Origin: Silvibacterium acidisoli
GTDB lineage: Bacteria; Acidobacteriota; Terriglobia; Terriglobales; Acidobacteriaceae
Assembly: GCA_022870745.1 (NCBI GenBank)
Contig: CP085323.1
Span: 372,001-436,000, forward strand
Length of the DNA: 64,000 nucleotides
Direction: 5' to 3'
Shown piece by piece: positions 35,259-42,884 of this stretch. A program made the position numbers and the translations under genes. Every line of letters begins with the position of its first letter. Position 1 is the first letter of the stretch. The notes under the pieces were generated by a model. The model was not told the origin of the DNA, did no database searches, and saw nothing but the letters and a program-made list of their open reading frames with translations.

Positions 35259-36534
35259 TTGCTCCTCCTGCGATGGCTTCCAGTTCCTCGATACCGAGCG
35301 TCGCCTTCTGGCGCTCGAAGTACGCTTCAAAATCGGTAAGGCGCGGACGAACCGGCTCTTCCACTTCATAGACACCGGCGAGTGCATCGGTCGTCTTGAG
35401 ACCGTTGCCGGTGATGACGCTGACCGTCAGCTCATCGGGCTTGATGCGGCCATGAGCGTAGAGGCGGGCGGTCACAGCGGTGGTAACGCCGCCTGCGGTC
35501 TCGGTAAAGACGCCTTCGGTCTCGGCCAGCTCCTGGATCGCGGAGACGATCTCGACATCGGAGACATCCTCAGCCCAGCCGCCGCTGTTGCGGATCGCAC
35601 GTGCCGCGTAAACGCCGTCAGCCGGGTTGCCGATGGCAAGCGAGCGGGCGATGGTGTTCGGCTTCTGCGGTTCGATGTGATCGGCACCGGTCTTCACTGC
35701 GACAGAGATCGGCGAGCAGCCGGTGGCCTGCGCTCCAAAGAAGCGAACTTCCTTGTCTTCAACCAGTCCAAGCTCGACCAGTTCCTTGAACGCCTTCTTG
35801 ATCTTGGTGATCAGCGAGCCGCCGGCCATGGGGCATACGATGTTGTCGGGCAGACGCCAGCCAAGCTGCTCGGCGATTTCGTAACCGACCGTCTTCGAGC
35901 CTTCCGCGTAGTAGGGGCGAAGGTTTACGTTGACGAATCCCCAGTTGTAGCGATCGGCGATCTGCGAGCACAGGCGGTTGACGTGATCGTAGTTGCCGTC
36001 GATGCGGACCAGCTTCGCGCCGTACACCTGGGTGTTAAGGATCTTGGCCGGCTCGAGATCGGCAGGAACGAGGATGTAGGTCTTGAAGCCGAGGCGGGCG
36101 GCGTGCGCAGCGACGGCATTGGCGAGGTTGCCGGTCGAGGAGCATCCGACGGTGTCGAAGCCGAAGGTCTGTGCGGCGGCGAGTGCGACCGAGACTACTC
36201 GGTCCTTAAAGCTCAGCGTCGGCGTGCAGACGGCATCGTTCTTGATATAGAGATTGTTCGCGCCGATGCGCTTGGCCAGCCGGGGCGCGCGTAGAAGCGG
36301 CGTCCAACCCGATGGCGTTGGTCCTACGTATTCTTCCGGCACGGGCAGCAGCGCCTTGTAGCGCCACATGCTGTCCGGACCCTGGGCGATCTTCTCGCGG
36401 GTAAAGTCTTTACGGGCAGCCTCGAGATCGCACTGGACCTCAAGAGGGGAAAAACAGGCTTCGCAGATGGAAAGGGGCGCGTTCTCGTAACGCTTGCCAC
36501 ACTCCCGACATTGCAACTCATACGCAATTGCCAT
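35248..36534 (-). CDS. thrC: threonine synthase-like PLP enzyme
   Basis: 428 residues. N-terminal zinc ribbon (CRECGKRY, ICEACF), then fold-type II PLP domain with lysine in TLSFKDRVVSVAL, phosphate loop GCSSTGNLANAVAAHAARLG, and SVITGNGLKTTDAL at the C-terminus. Threonine synthase makes threonine from O-phosphohomoserine. Overlap with a sulfur-carrier gene leaves open that it, or a side activity, uses protein thiocarboxylate in the manner of CysM; this is inference. The start codon and ribosome site lie in a hairpin (36533-36570). Confidence 0.88.
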   Translation of the reverse strand: MAIAYELQCRECGKRYENAPLSICEACFSPLEVQCDLEAARKDFTREKIAQGPDSMWRYKALLPVPEEYVGPTPSGWTPLLRAPRLAKRIGANNLYIKNDAVCTPTLSFKDRVVSVALAAAQTFGFDTVGCSSTGNLANAVAAHAARLGFKTYILVPADLEPAKILNTQVYGAKLVRIDGNYDHVNRLCSQIADRYNWGFVNVNLRPYYAEGSKTVGYEIAEQLGWRLPDNIVCPMAGGSLITKIKKAFKELVELGLVEDKEVRFFGAQATGCSPISVAVKTGADHIEPQKPNTIARSLAIGNPADGVYAARAIRNSGGWAEDVSDVEIVSAIQELAETEGVFTETAGGVTTAVTARLYAHGRIKPDELTVSVITGNGLKTTDALAGVYEVEEPVRPRLTDFEAYFERQKATLGIEELEAIAGGASVR

Positions 36535-36584
36535 TGGTCCCTCATATTCGAAGGCGACCTCAGGACCAATAGAGGATTACCTCT
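36533..36584 (-). promoter_or_regulatory. thrC: hairpins over the thrC ribosome-binding site
   Basis: Arms ATTGGTCC and GGACCAAT (36533-36540 and 36563-36570) form an 8-bp stem that includes the thrC ATG and abuts its GAGG ribosome site. A second small stem AGAGG/CCTCT (36571-36584) stacks next to it. If formed, the first hairpin would block initiation. Confidence 0.5.
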
Positions 36585-37030
36585 ACGGGTACATATGCAC
36601 GGGCGTGCGTGACGTTACTCTGCTAACACTTCGTACTGCTAAACTACTGGAATCAGCGAGATGCGATACTGCAATGCATCCCCGAATCTCATGTGCCCTG
36701 ACTCCGTTGCCGGATTCAGGAGAGAGGTGACACCGATGTCTCAGATTGCCTGAGCCGGTTGTCGTGGCGTCACAGGGCCCGTCCCTCAGCCACTCTTCAT
36801 GAAATTCAGGCTCGCTCGTAAGAGCAAACTTGAATGATTCATTTGTAACACAGCACCTGTTGGCGTGCAAGCCGCACTTTCCACAGCCACTTTGTTTTGT
36901 GACCGTCGTGGGTTTTCACGAGATCAATGCCTTATCCCGAACCTATAACGCATTCATCGGCATTTTATGACGACCGGGTTCAATGGCTGCACCCGCGGAA
37001 CGCTCTCCGCAATCCCCCGGAGGAAGAACC
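36585..37030. other. structured intergenic region between thrC and phoD-like gene
   Basis: No gene is evident. Two adjacent hairpins occur: 36697-36720 (10-bp arms, one mismatch, loop GCAA on the minus strand) and 36727-36773 (8-bp outer stem with one mismatch enclosing CTCAG/CTGAG). They could be an attenuator or aptamer in the thrC leader, or a terminator-like element; they match no riboswitch that I know. The right part (36840-36980) is featureless. Confidence 0.4.
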
Positions 37031-38782
37031 ATGGATCGTCGTGAATTTGTGAAGTACAGCTCGGCCAGCGGAGTGCTCGCCTGGCTCGCCGCAAGCCAGC
37101 CACTGCCAGCGCAGATCGTCAGCCAATACTCCAATGCGGTTCCTTTCATACTGGACCCCGCGATCAGTGGCCTCTCCGATGCGGACAGGCAGGCTCTGTT
37201 CAACGTAAACGCCGCAGCAACACCTGCGCAGCAGGCAGCCACCTATCCGCAGAGCGTGGCCTCGGGCGATCCCTTACCCAACGGCGTAGTTTTGTGGACA
37301 CGCGTCGACCCTTCGCAGCAGGCCGCACCCTCGGGCGACATGGTCGCATGGCAGATCGCGGCTGATCCAGCCTTTGCAACCGTCCTCATCGAAGGCGTCG
37401 CGCTGGTCCCGGCCGATCGCGATTCGACGGTGAAGATCCCCGTCGCGAACGCGGTGCTCGCGCCCTTCACGAACTACTACTATCGCTTCCTCTACAACGG
37501 CATTCCCAGCCGCACCGGCCAGTGCAAGACCCTGCCCGCGCCCGACGCTGCTCTGCCGCAACTGAAGCTCGGCCAGATCGTCTGCCAGGACTACGGCAAT
37601 GGCTACTACAACGCTCTGAACTACCTCGCGCAGGAGCAGGTGGACTACGTCGTTCACCTCGGCGACTACATCTACGAAACCATCGCGGCACCGAGCTTCC
37701 AGAACAACCCCATCCGCACCGTGCCTCCCTTTGCATCGGGAGGCGCAATTCCGCAGAATGTCGATGACTATCGCCACCTCTACCAGGTTTACCGCTCCGA
37801 TGCGAACCAGCAGGCGGTGCATGAGAAGTTCACCTACATCCAGCTGTGGGACGATCACGAATTCGCCAACGACTGCCACCAGGACTTTCACCCCGACGAC
37901 AATGTCGCGCCAAATTCAGCAACGACTCCGCAGCCCGAGCTGCGACAGGCGGCCAACCAGGCATGGAGCGAATACGGGCTGGCAGATGTGGCCTTCGACC
38001 CGACTCAGGACTGGGAGAACTCAATCCAGGTCTATCGCAGCTTCAGCTTCGGCACACTTGCACAGCTGATCGTCACCGACGAGCGGCTGTACCGCGACGG
38101 ACCACCGTGCGGCAACAACGAAGCCTTCCAGCGCTATTTCTCGCTTGGCTGCTCAGAGATGGGCGACACGAGCCGTTCCATGCTGGGCCAGACACAGCAC
38201 GATTGGTTCGTGAACGAGCTGCAGACCTCGACCGCAAGGTGGAAGCTATGGGCCAACGAAGTCATGCTGATGCAGCTGAAGGTTGGCCCCATCTATATCG
38301 ATCTCGATCAGTGGGACGGCTACCAGCAGGAGCGAAACGCCATTCTTAACGTCGTGAAAAATGGCGACATCAAAAACTTCATTGCGCTCACCGGCGACCT
38401 GCACACTTTTCTCGCCGGATACCTCAAGACCGACTTCGACAATCCTTTTGAGCCGCACGTCGGCATCGAGCTGATGGTCGGCTCCATCACCTCCGCTAAC
38501 TTCGCGGAGGAGATCGAAGCGGCGATTCCACTGGCGAGCCGTCCGCTGCCTGCAAAGAACATGGGTGTCCCTCCGAATCTGCTCGATCCAATGATCCGCG
38601 CAGCAAATCCGTGGATCGAATACTGGGACTCTTCCACGCACGGCTACGCGGTGCTAACGATCACACCAACCCAGATGGTCTGCGAGTACAAGGCGGTCAC
38701 TACGATCACGCAGCCCACTGCGACGCTCGTGCCGCTGAAGACCTTCACCATTCCCGAAGGCAAGGTGAAGCTGGAGAGCTGA
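37031..38782 (+). CDS. PhoD-type alkaline phosphatase/phosphodiesterase
   Basis: 583 residues from ATG 37031, preceded by GGAGGAAG. Tat signal MDRREFVKYSSASG with Ala-rich core. PhoD domain: PQSVASGDPLPNGVVLWTRV, metal ligands in QDYGNGYYNAL, VHLGDYIYE, LWDDHEFANDCHQD, and IALTGDLHTFLAG. Releases phosphate from phosphate mono- and diesters in the periplasm, using Fe/Ca in characterised members. The usual Pho box was not identified. Confidence 0.93.
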   Translation: MDRREFVKYSSASGVLAWLAASQPLPAQIVSQYSNAVPFILDPAISGLSDADRQALFNVNAAATPAQQAATYPQSVASGDPLPNGVVLWTRVDPSQQAAPSGDMVAWQIAADPAFATVLIEGVALVPADRDSTVKIPVANAVLAPFTNYYYRFLYNGIPSRTGQCKTLPAPDAALPQLKLGQIVCQDYGNGYYNALNYLAQEQVDYVVHLGDYIYETIAAPSFQNNPIRTVPPFASGGAIPQNVDDYRHLYQVYRSDANQQAVHEKFTYIQLWDDHEFANDCHQDFHPDDNVAPNSATTPQPELRQAANQAWSEYGLADVAFDPTQDWENSIQVYRSFSFGTLAQLIVTDERLYRDGPPCGNNEAFQRYFSLGCSEMGDTSRSMLGQTQHDWFVNELQTSTARWKLWANEVMLMQLKVGPIYIDLDQWDGYQQERNAILNVVKNGDIKNFIALTGDLHTFLAGYLKTDFDNPFEPHVGIELMVGSITSANFAEEIEAAIPLASRPLPAKNMGVPPNLLDPMIRAANPWIEYWDSSTHGYAVLTITPTQMVCEYKAVTTITQPTATLVPLKTFTIPEGKVKLES

Positions 38783-38863
38783 TACCGGGCTCGGAGCGCA
38801 GGGCTCAGTTTCAAGAGCCGATCCCTCGAAGATTGTCTCCGGGAAAACACCCCGCCTATGGTT

Positions 38864-38890
38864 TGTCATCACGAGCGCAGTGAGGGACCT
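38864..38890. repeat. dispersed intergenic element, copy B
   Basis: TGTCATCACGAGCG followed by CAGTGAGGGACCTGCG; aligns with copy A (6119) and copy C (62475). The left half is conserved, while the right half lacks the ATGACA needed for the palindrome. Confidence 0.5.
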
Positions 38891-38963
38891 GCGCTTTCAC
38901 TTCGGCAGCCCGCAATCGTCTAATCAACAAAGGCATTCACCGCAAAGTGAGAAACAACAGCCA

Positions 38964-39359
38964 CTATTCCCCAAACCGGTGAATTCGCCCGCGAAGCTTG
39001 TTGATCTCGCGGCGATCTTTCTTGGTAGGCCTGCCATCTGTAACCGCCATGGCCATCGCCATCTGCTTGCGCTGCTCGGCGGCTCTTGCGCGCATATCCT
39101 TACTTTCATCGGTTTCCCGGTAGAGCTTCTGCGCGGCCGCAGACGGTCCACGCACCTCGCTCAGCTCCAGCACTTCGACAATAAAGTCGCCGCCCTCGTT
39201 GCGGATATGCAACATGTCGCCTGCTTTGACTTCTCTTGCAGCCTTCGCACGCACGCCGCCCGACTCGACACGCCCCAGCTCGCAGGCCTTCACCGCCAGC
39301 GCACGAGTCTTGAAGAAGCGCGCCGCCCAAAGCCATTTATCCATCCGTACGCCGTTCAT
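38964..39359 (-). CDS. S4-domain RNA-binding protein (Hsp15 family)
   Basis: 131 residues (Met at 39344, giving MDKWLWAARFFKTR, may be the real start). S4 domain: MDKWLWAARFFKTRALAVKACELGRVESGG, then VKAGDMLHIRNEGGDF. The basic C-terminus is rich in Arg/Lys. E. coli Hsp15 binds 50S subunits carrying stalled nascent chains and allows their recycling. Followed by no clear terminator. Confidence 0.92.
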   Translation of the reverse strand: MNGVRMDKWLWAARFFKTRALAVKACELGRVESGGVRAKAAREVKAGDMLHIRNEGGDFIVEVLELSEVRGPSAAAQKLYRETDESKDMRARAAEQRKQMAMAMAVTDGRPTKKDRREINKLRGRIHRFGE

Positions 39360-39371
39360 CCTTCCAGTTTC

Positions 39372-39878
39372 TCACCGATCCTGCAGCGCAGGGACAGGCT
39401 CGGACTGGACCAGCACCAGCAGCACGATTCCGATACAGGCAAACATGCGGAAAGCCGCCTCCTGCCCATTCCATGTCTTCGATTGCCACATCAAGAACCA
39501 CTCGCCGCCGACCGTAATGAACGCCACGAACCACAACAGCATGCCGAGCGTGAGCGCGCCGACCGCGATATTCTTCGCTTCCTGAAAGATGCGCGGTGAG
39601 CGCCGGCAGGCACGCAGCAGCTGCACCACACCCGCCCAGAGAAGAATCGTCGTTACCGATTCCCAGAGAATGATGCCGTCATAGAAGGTCGTCTGCAGCA
39701 GCAACGGATGAATAGCACGCCACATGCCGTGATTTCCCGCAAAGGTCGTATCCATCAGCAGAACGTGATGAACGAAGAGATAGTTCGACGGATAGTCGGT
39801 GACGTTATTGAAAACCACCAGCGTGTAGAAGAACGCGACTGCGGCGACGAGAGCGATCTTTGCGGCGCGCAGCATCAT
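39372..39878 (-). CDS. DUF2165 family membrane protein
   Basis: 168 residues, four membrane helices. Family signatures NNVTDYPSNYLFVHHVLLMDTTF and FVAFITVGGEWFLMWQS. Function unknown. It overlaps the end of the upstream cytochrome gene by 4 bp (ATGA), and the S4 gene follows after 12 bp, so the three are likely one transcript. Confidence 0.85.
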   Translation of the reverse strand: MMLRAAKIALVAAVAFFYTLVVFNNVTDYPSNYLFVHHVLLMDTTFAGNHGMWRAIHPLLLQTTFYDGIILWESVTTILLWAGVVQLLRACRRSPRIFQEAKNIAVGALTLGMLLWFVAFITVGGEWFLMWQSKTWNGQEAAFRMFACIGIVLLVLVQSEPVPALQDR

Positions 39879-40762
39879 TGCGTGTCTCCTGTCGTTACCG
39901 GGTTCGGCGCAAAGGTCGCGAAGTATGCGGTCAAAGCCTTGATGGTTGCATCGTCGTCGTTCGGCTCACCCGGCATCTGCGCCAGGGCATACTGCGACTT
40001 CGGATCGCGTATGTAGGCCGAGAAGAAATCCGGCTGCTCACTGGCGAGCTTTGCCAGTCTCTGCCAGGTGCGGCTGGCCTTGTGGCCGCCATACTCGCCC
40101 TGGTTATGGCAGCGGAAACAGTCTTCGCGAGCAATGCGGTAGCCCTGCACTTCCGGAGAGTTCTCGGCAAAGCTTCCCTGCGGCTTGATCGCCGCCAGCA
40201 CTTTGTCTTCGTTGAGAAAGCGCACCTCCAGCAATCCGTTCGGTATCTGAGCCTCTTCAGGATGCGAAAGAATGCTGTAGCGCGGCTTGAAGACAGCATG
40301 CGAAATCAGGTAAGGCCCATAGACCCCGCCATCGGCAGTGCGCGCAGAGGTCGCCAACGGCTTGCCGTTCAGGCTATAGACGAGTATAGGATGATGAGCC
40401 GCACGATAGTCCGCCGCATAGTGCGCCTCGTACTGGTCATCGCAGATCGCGGCGATCATGGTGTTCTTCCCCGGGATATGAAGCGCCGCCAGCAGGTCGT
40501 CGAGTGAAACGCCTTCAATATGCGCCGGGGCGGTAAAGTTTGAGTCATCTGTAACTGTTGCGGATACATGAGGAAGTTTCCTGAGCTCCGCCAGCGAAAG
40601 GTAGCCGGTCGTACCGGTGGCGACACCGGGAACATCTCCCGAAACAGCCAGGTCCTGCGGCGACGCCTGTTTCGGTGACACTGTCATCACGGGCATGGCA
40701 GAGTCGGCGGGCAGGAATAACGTCAGTACCGCAAGCAAGACAGTCATCAGGACGGGACTCAT
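39875..40762 (-). CDS. exported c-type cytochrome with molybdopterin-domain-like N-terminus
   Basis: 295 residues. Signal peptide (LMTVLLAVLTLFLPADSA). The region 30-190 (LAVSGDVPGVATGTTGYLSLAELRKLP, FTAPAHIEGVSLDDLLAAL, MIAAICDDQYEAHYAADY) resembles the sulfite-oxidase-type Moco domain but lacks an obvious Moco Cys. A class I-like cytochrome follows with CFRCH binding haem and a Met ligand candidate in LAQMPGEPND. Probably a periplasmic electron carrier or oxidase subunit. Precedes a DUF2165 gene. Confidence 0.75.
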   Translation of the reverse strand: MSPVLMTVLLAVLTLFLPADSAMPVMTVSPKQASPQDLAVSGDVPGVATGTTGYLSLAELRKLPHVSATVTDDSNFTAPAHIEGVSLDDLLAALHIPGKNTMIAAICDDQYEAHYAADYRAAHHPILVYSLNGKPLATSARTADGGVYGPYLISHAVFKPRYSILSHPEEAQIPNGLLEVRFLNEDKVLAAIKPQGSFAENSPEVQGYRIAREDCFRCHNQGEYGGHKASRTWQRLAKLASEQPDFFSAYIRDPKSQYALAQMPGEPNDDDATIKALTAYFATFAPNPVTTGDTQ

Positions 40763-40826
40763 GGGGGCTATCGTATCCGAGATCGCCCGATTTGCCAGCA
40801 GAAAAGACGTGTTACATTACCTGCAA

Positions 40827-41291
40827 ATGTCTGCGCAAAGTCCCGAAGAAAGAATCGCTGGCCTCGGCCATAAGCTGCCCGAACTGCCTTCTCCCGGCGG
40901 CAACTACCTGTCGGCAAAGGTCGTCGGCAACATGATCTACCTTGCCGGAGTGGTATCGCAGAACGAGAGCAGCGTGATGGGCGGCACCATCGGGCAGGAC
41001 CGCACAATCGAGGAAGGCTACATAGCAGCGCAGCAGTGCGCGCTGATCCAGCTTGCCGTGCTCAGGCAGGCTTTAGGGTCGCTCGATCGCATCGTTCAGA
41101 TCGTAACCGTGAACGGCTACGTCAACGCTGCCTCGGGTTTTCCCGATTCGCCCAGGGTGATCAACGGAGCCTCCGATCTGCTGATCGAAGTCTTTGGCGA
41201 ACGTGGCCGGCACGTGCGCGCCGCTGTCGGCGTCTCCGCGCTGCCACGCAACGCCATGGTTGAAATCCAGATGACCGCGGAGATCCGCTGA
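40827..41291 (+). CDS. RidA/YjgF family protein
   Basis: 154 residues from ATG 40827; the frame is open upstream but runs into the divergent cytochrome gene. RidA features: GNMIYLAGVVSQ, EEGYIAAQQCALIQLAVL, IVTVNGYVNAASGF, ALPRNAMVEIQMTAEI. RidA proteins hydrolyse reactive enamines/imines, and relatives open or deaminate intermediates in pyrimidine or related catabolism. Its stop overlaps the amidase start by one base, so it belongs to the degradative cluster. Confidence 0.9.
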   Translation: MSAQSPEERIAGLGHKLPELPSPGGNYLSAKVVGNMIYLAGVVSQNESSVMGGTIGQDRTIEEGYIAAQQCALIQLAVLRQALGSLDRIVQIVTVNGYVNAASGFPDSPRVINGASDLLIEVFGERGRHVRAAVGVSALPRNAMVEIQMTAEIR

Positions 41292-42229
41292 TGGCGGAGC
41301 ACACTCTCTCCGCCGAGCCAACCCACTCTCGCTGGAACCGCGATCTCGCTCCGCGCCTGGTCATCGCGCATGGCGATACCGTACACATGGAATGCGCCGA
41401 TGCGAGCGGCGGCCAGGTAAAGCCCGGCATGAGCGCCGGCGAATTTCAGTCAATCGATCGCGGACGCATCCATGCACTCACCGGCCCCATCTTCATCGAG
41501 GGCGCTGACGTTGGCGACGTGCTCGAAGTCCAGGTTCTCGAAGTGGCGCACAAAGGCTGGGGCTGGACAAGCGTGATCCCCGGCCTTGGCTTTTTGAAAG
41601 ACCGCTTCAGCGAGCCATATCTTTTCCATTGGGAGCTCGAAGGCAATGTCTCTCGGTCGCTGGCACCAGCTCTTGTTCCCCTGCAGCCTTTCTGCGGAGT
41701 CATGGGCGTGGCTCCGGCGGAGCACGGCGAGTTTCGCACGCGGCCGCCAGGCATCTTCGGCGGAAACATGGACATACGCGAGCTATCGACCGGTGCAAAG
41801 CTATACGTGCCCGTGCTGAATCACGGAGCGCTCTTTTCCGCGGGCGACGCGCACGCAGCGCAGGGCGATGGCGAGGTCTGCATCAACGGCATCGAGTGCC
41901 CGGCCAACGCAACGCTCCGTTTTCACATCCACAAGGGCGGAAAGATTTCTTCGCCGCTGGTCGAGTCATCCCCAGGCGCACAGACACGAGGGCCGGAGTG
42001 GATCGTTGTCGAATCCGGCGAAGATGCCGTCGCAGCAGCGCGCGCAGCAACCTCGCGCATGGTCGACCTGCTTGCGGAACGCTGGCGCATGTCGCCTCTG
42101 CATGCCTACCTGCTCTGCAGCGCAGTCATGAACCTGCGCTTGAGCCAGGTTGTGAACGAACCCATGTTCACCGTCTCCGCCGCGATCTCCAAACACATCC
42201 TGCCCGAGAGGAAGCTTTTCCAAGCATGA
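41291..42229 (+). CDS. acetamidase/formamidase family hydrolase
   Basis: 312 residues. FmdA_AmdA fold: RLVIAHGDTVHMECADASGG, TGPIFIEGADVGDVLEVQVLEV, CGVMGVAPAE, GGNMDIREL and LYVPVLNHGALFSAGDAHAAQGDGEVC. These enzymes hydrolyse short amides to ammonia and the acid; the substrate is uncertain because many homologs are untested. Overlaps both neighbours (TGATG and ATGA), so it is translated with RidA and the AtzH-like protein. Confidence 0.92.
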   Translation: MAEHTLSAEPTHSRWNRDLAPRLVIAHGDTVHMECADASGGQVKPGMSAGEFQSIDRGRIHALTGPIFIEGADVGDVLEVQVLEVAHKGWGWTSVIPGLGFLKDRFSEPYLFHWELEGNVSRSLAPALVPLQPFCGVMGVAPAEHGEFRTRPPGIFGGNMDIRELSTGAKLYVPVLNHGALFSAGDAHAAQGDGEVCINGIECPANATLRFHIHKGGKISSPLVESSPGAQTRGPEWIVVESGEDAVAAARAATSRMVDLLAERWRMSPLHAYLLCSAVMNLRLSQVVNEPMFTVSAAISKHILPERKLFQA

Positions 42230-42609
42230 TCATCAACGATCCCGATGTGGTTGCGGAGTTAGCCGAGCTGTACCCTCGCTACGAGCAGGCGCTCGTAACC
42301 AATGACGCAGCCACGTTGACGGCAATGTTCTGGGATTCGGAATACGCGCTGCGCTTCGGCGCGACCGAAAACCTGCACGGTGCGTCGGAAATCGATGCCT
42401 TCCGCAGAAGCCGGTCCGCGGCTAACCTCGCTCGCATCACAAAACGTCTTGATATCGTTACCTTCGGACGCGACTACGGCAGCGTCACCCTGGAGTTCGA
42501 ACGGCAGGTTGGAGACAAACTTCTGCAGGGCCGCCAGAGCCAGGTCTGGGTTCGGCTTAGCGAAGGATGGCGCATCGTCTCCGCACATGTTTCGATGCTT
42601 CAAGCGTGA
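42226..42609 (+). CDS. AtzH/HpxZ-like protein (DUF3225)
   Basis: 127 residues from ATG 42226, which overlaps the amidase stop (ATGA). A long frame starting at 41629 shares this 3' end, but its first two thirds are an antiphase reading of the amidase gene. NTF2-like fold: LAELYPRYEQALVTNDAATL, FWDSEYALRFGATENLHG, ARITKRLDIVTFGRDYG, GRQSQVWVRLSEGWRIVSAHVS. AtzH from the cyanuric-acid pathway and HpxZ from oxalurate use belong here, next to AtzE-type amidases; this window has such an amidase at 53611. AtzG is missing. Confidence 0.88.
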   Translation: MIINDPDVVAELAELYPRYEQALVTNDAATLTAMFWDSEYALRFGATENLHGASEIDAFRRSRSAANLARITKRLDIVTFGRDYGSVTLEFERQVGDKLLQGRQSQVWVRLSEGWRIVSAHVSMLQA

Positions 42610-42884
42610 GGAAACCCCCGAAAAATCAGGCCGAATAAACTTCTTTTATCCGGTCAACGAAAATCCGCTATGCGGCAATTTTTGGCGTGAGGCCCACGGC
42701 AAAGTGAGTTATTCTCGCTCAAAGATTTTTCCAACAAGCTGACTCGTTCACAACTTCGCAGCAGCCGCTCCAGAATTCGATCTTGCTTTCCTCGACCTGA
42801 ATGCGATCGCAGTACGGGGTAGTTCCTGGCCGCAGAACGGCCGAAGTGTGTCTTTTTTCTATCTCCATTTGAGGCCCGGAATTG

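Noticed and set aside
36697-36773. Known riboswitch (SAM, glycine, cobalamin, TPP) upstream of thrC
   Set aside because: Short stretches such as CTCAGGCAA and CCGGCAACGG recall conserved boxes, but the rest of each consensus is missing.
41629-42609. 326-codon plus-strand ORF
   Set aside because: The first two thirds are an out-of-frame reading of the acetamidase gene. Only the last 127 codons are real (AtzH-like).
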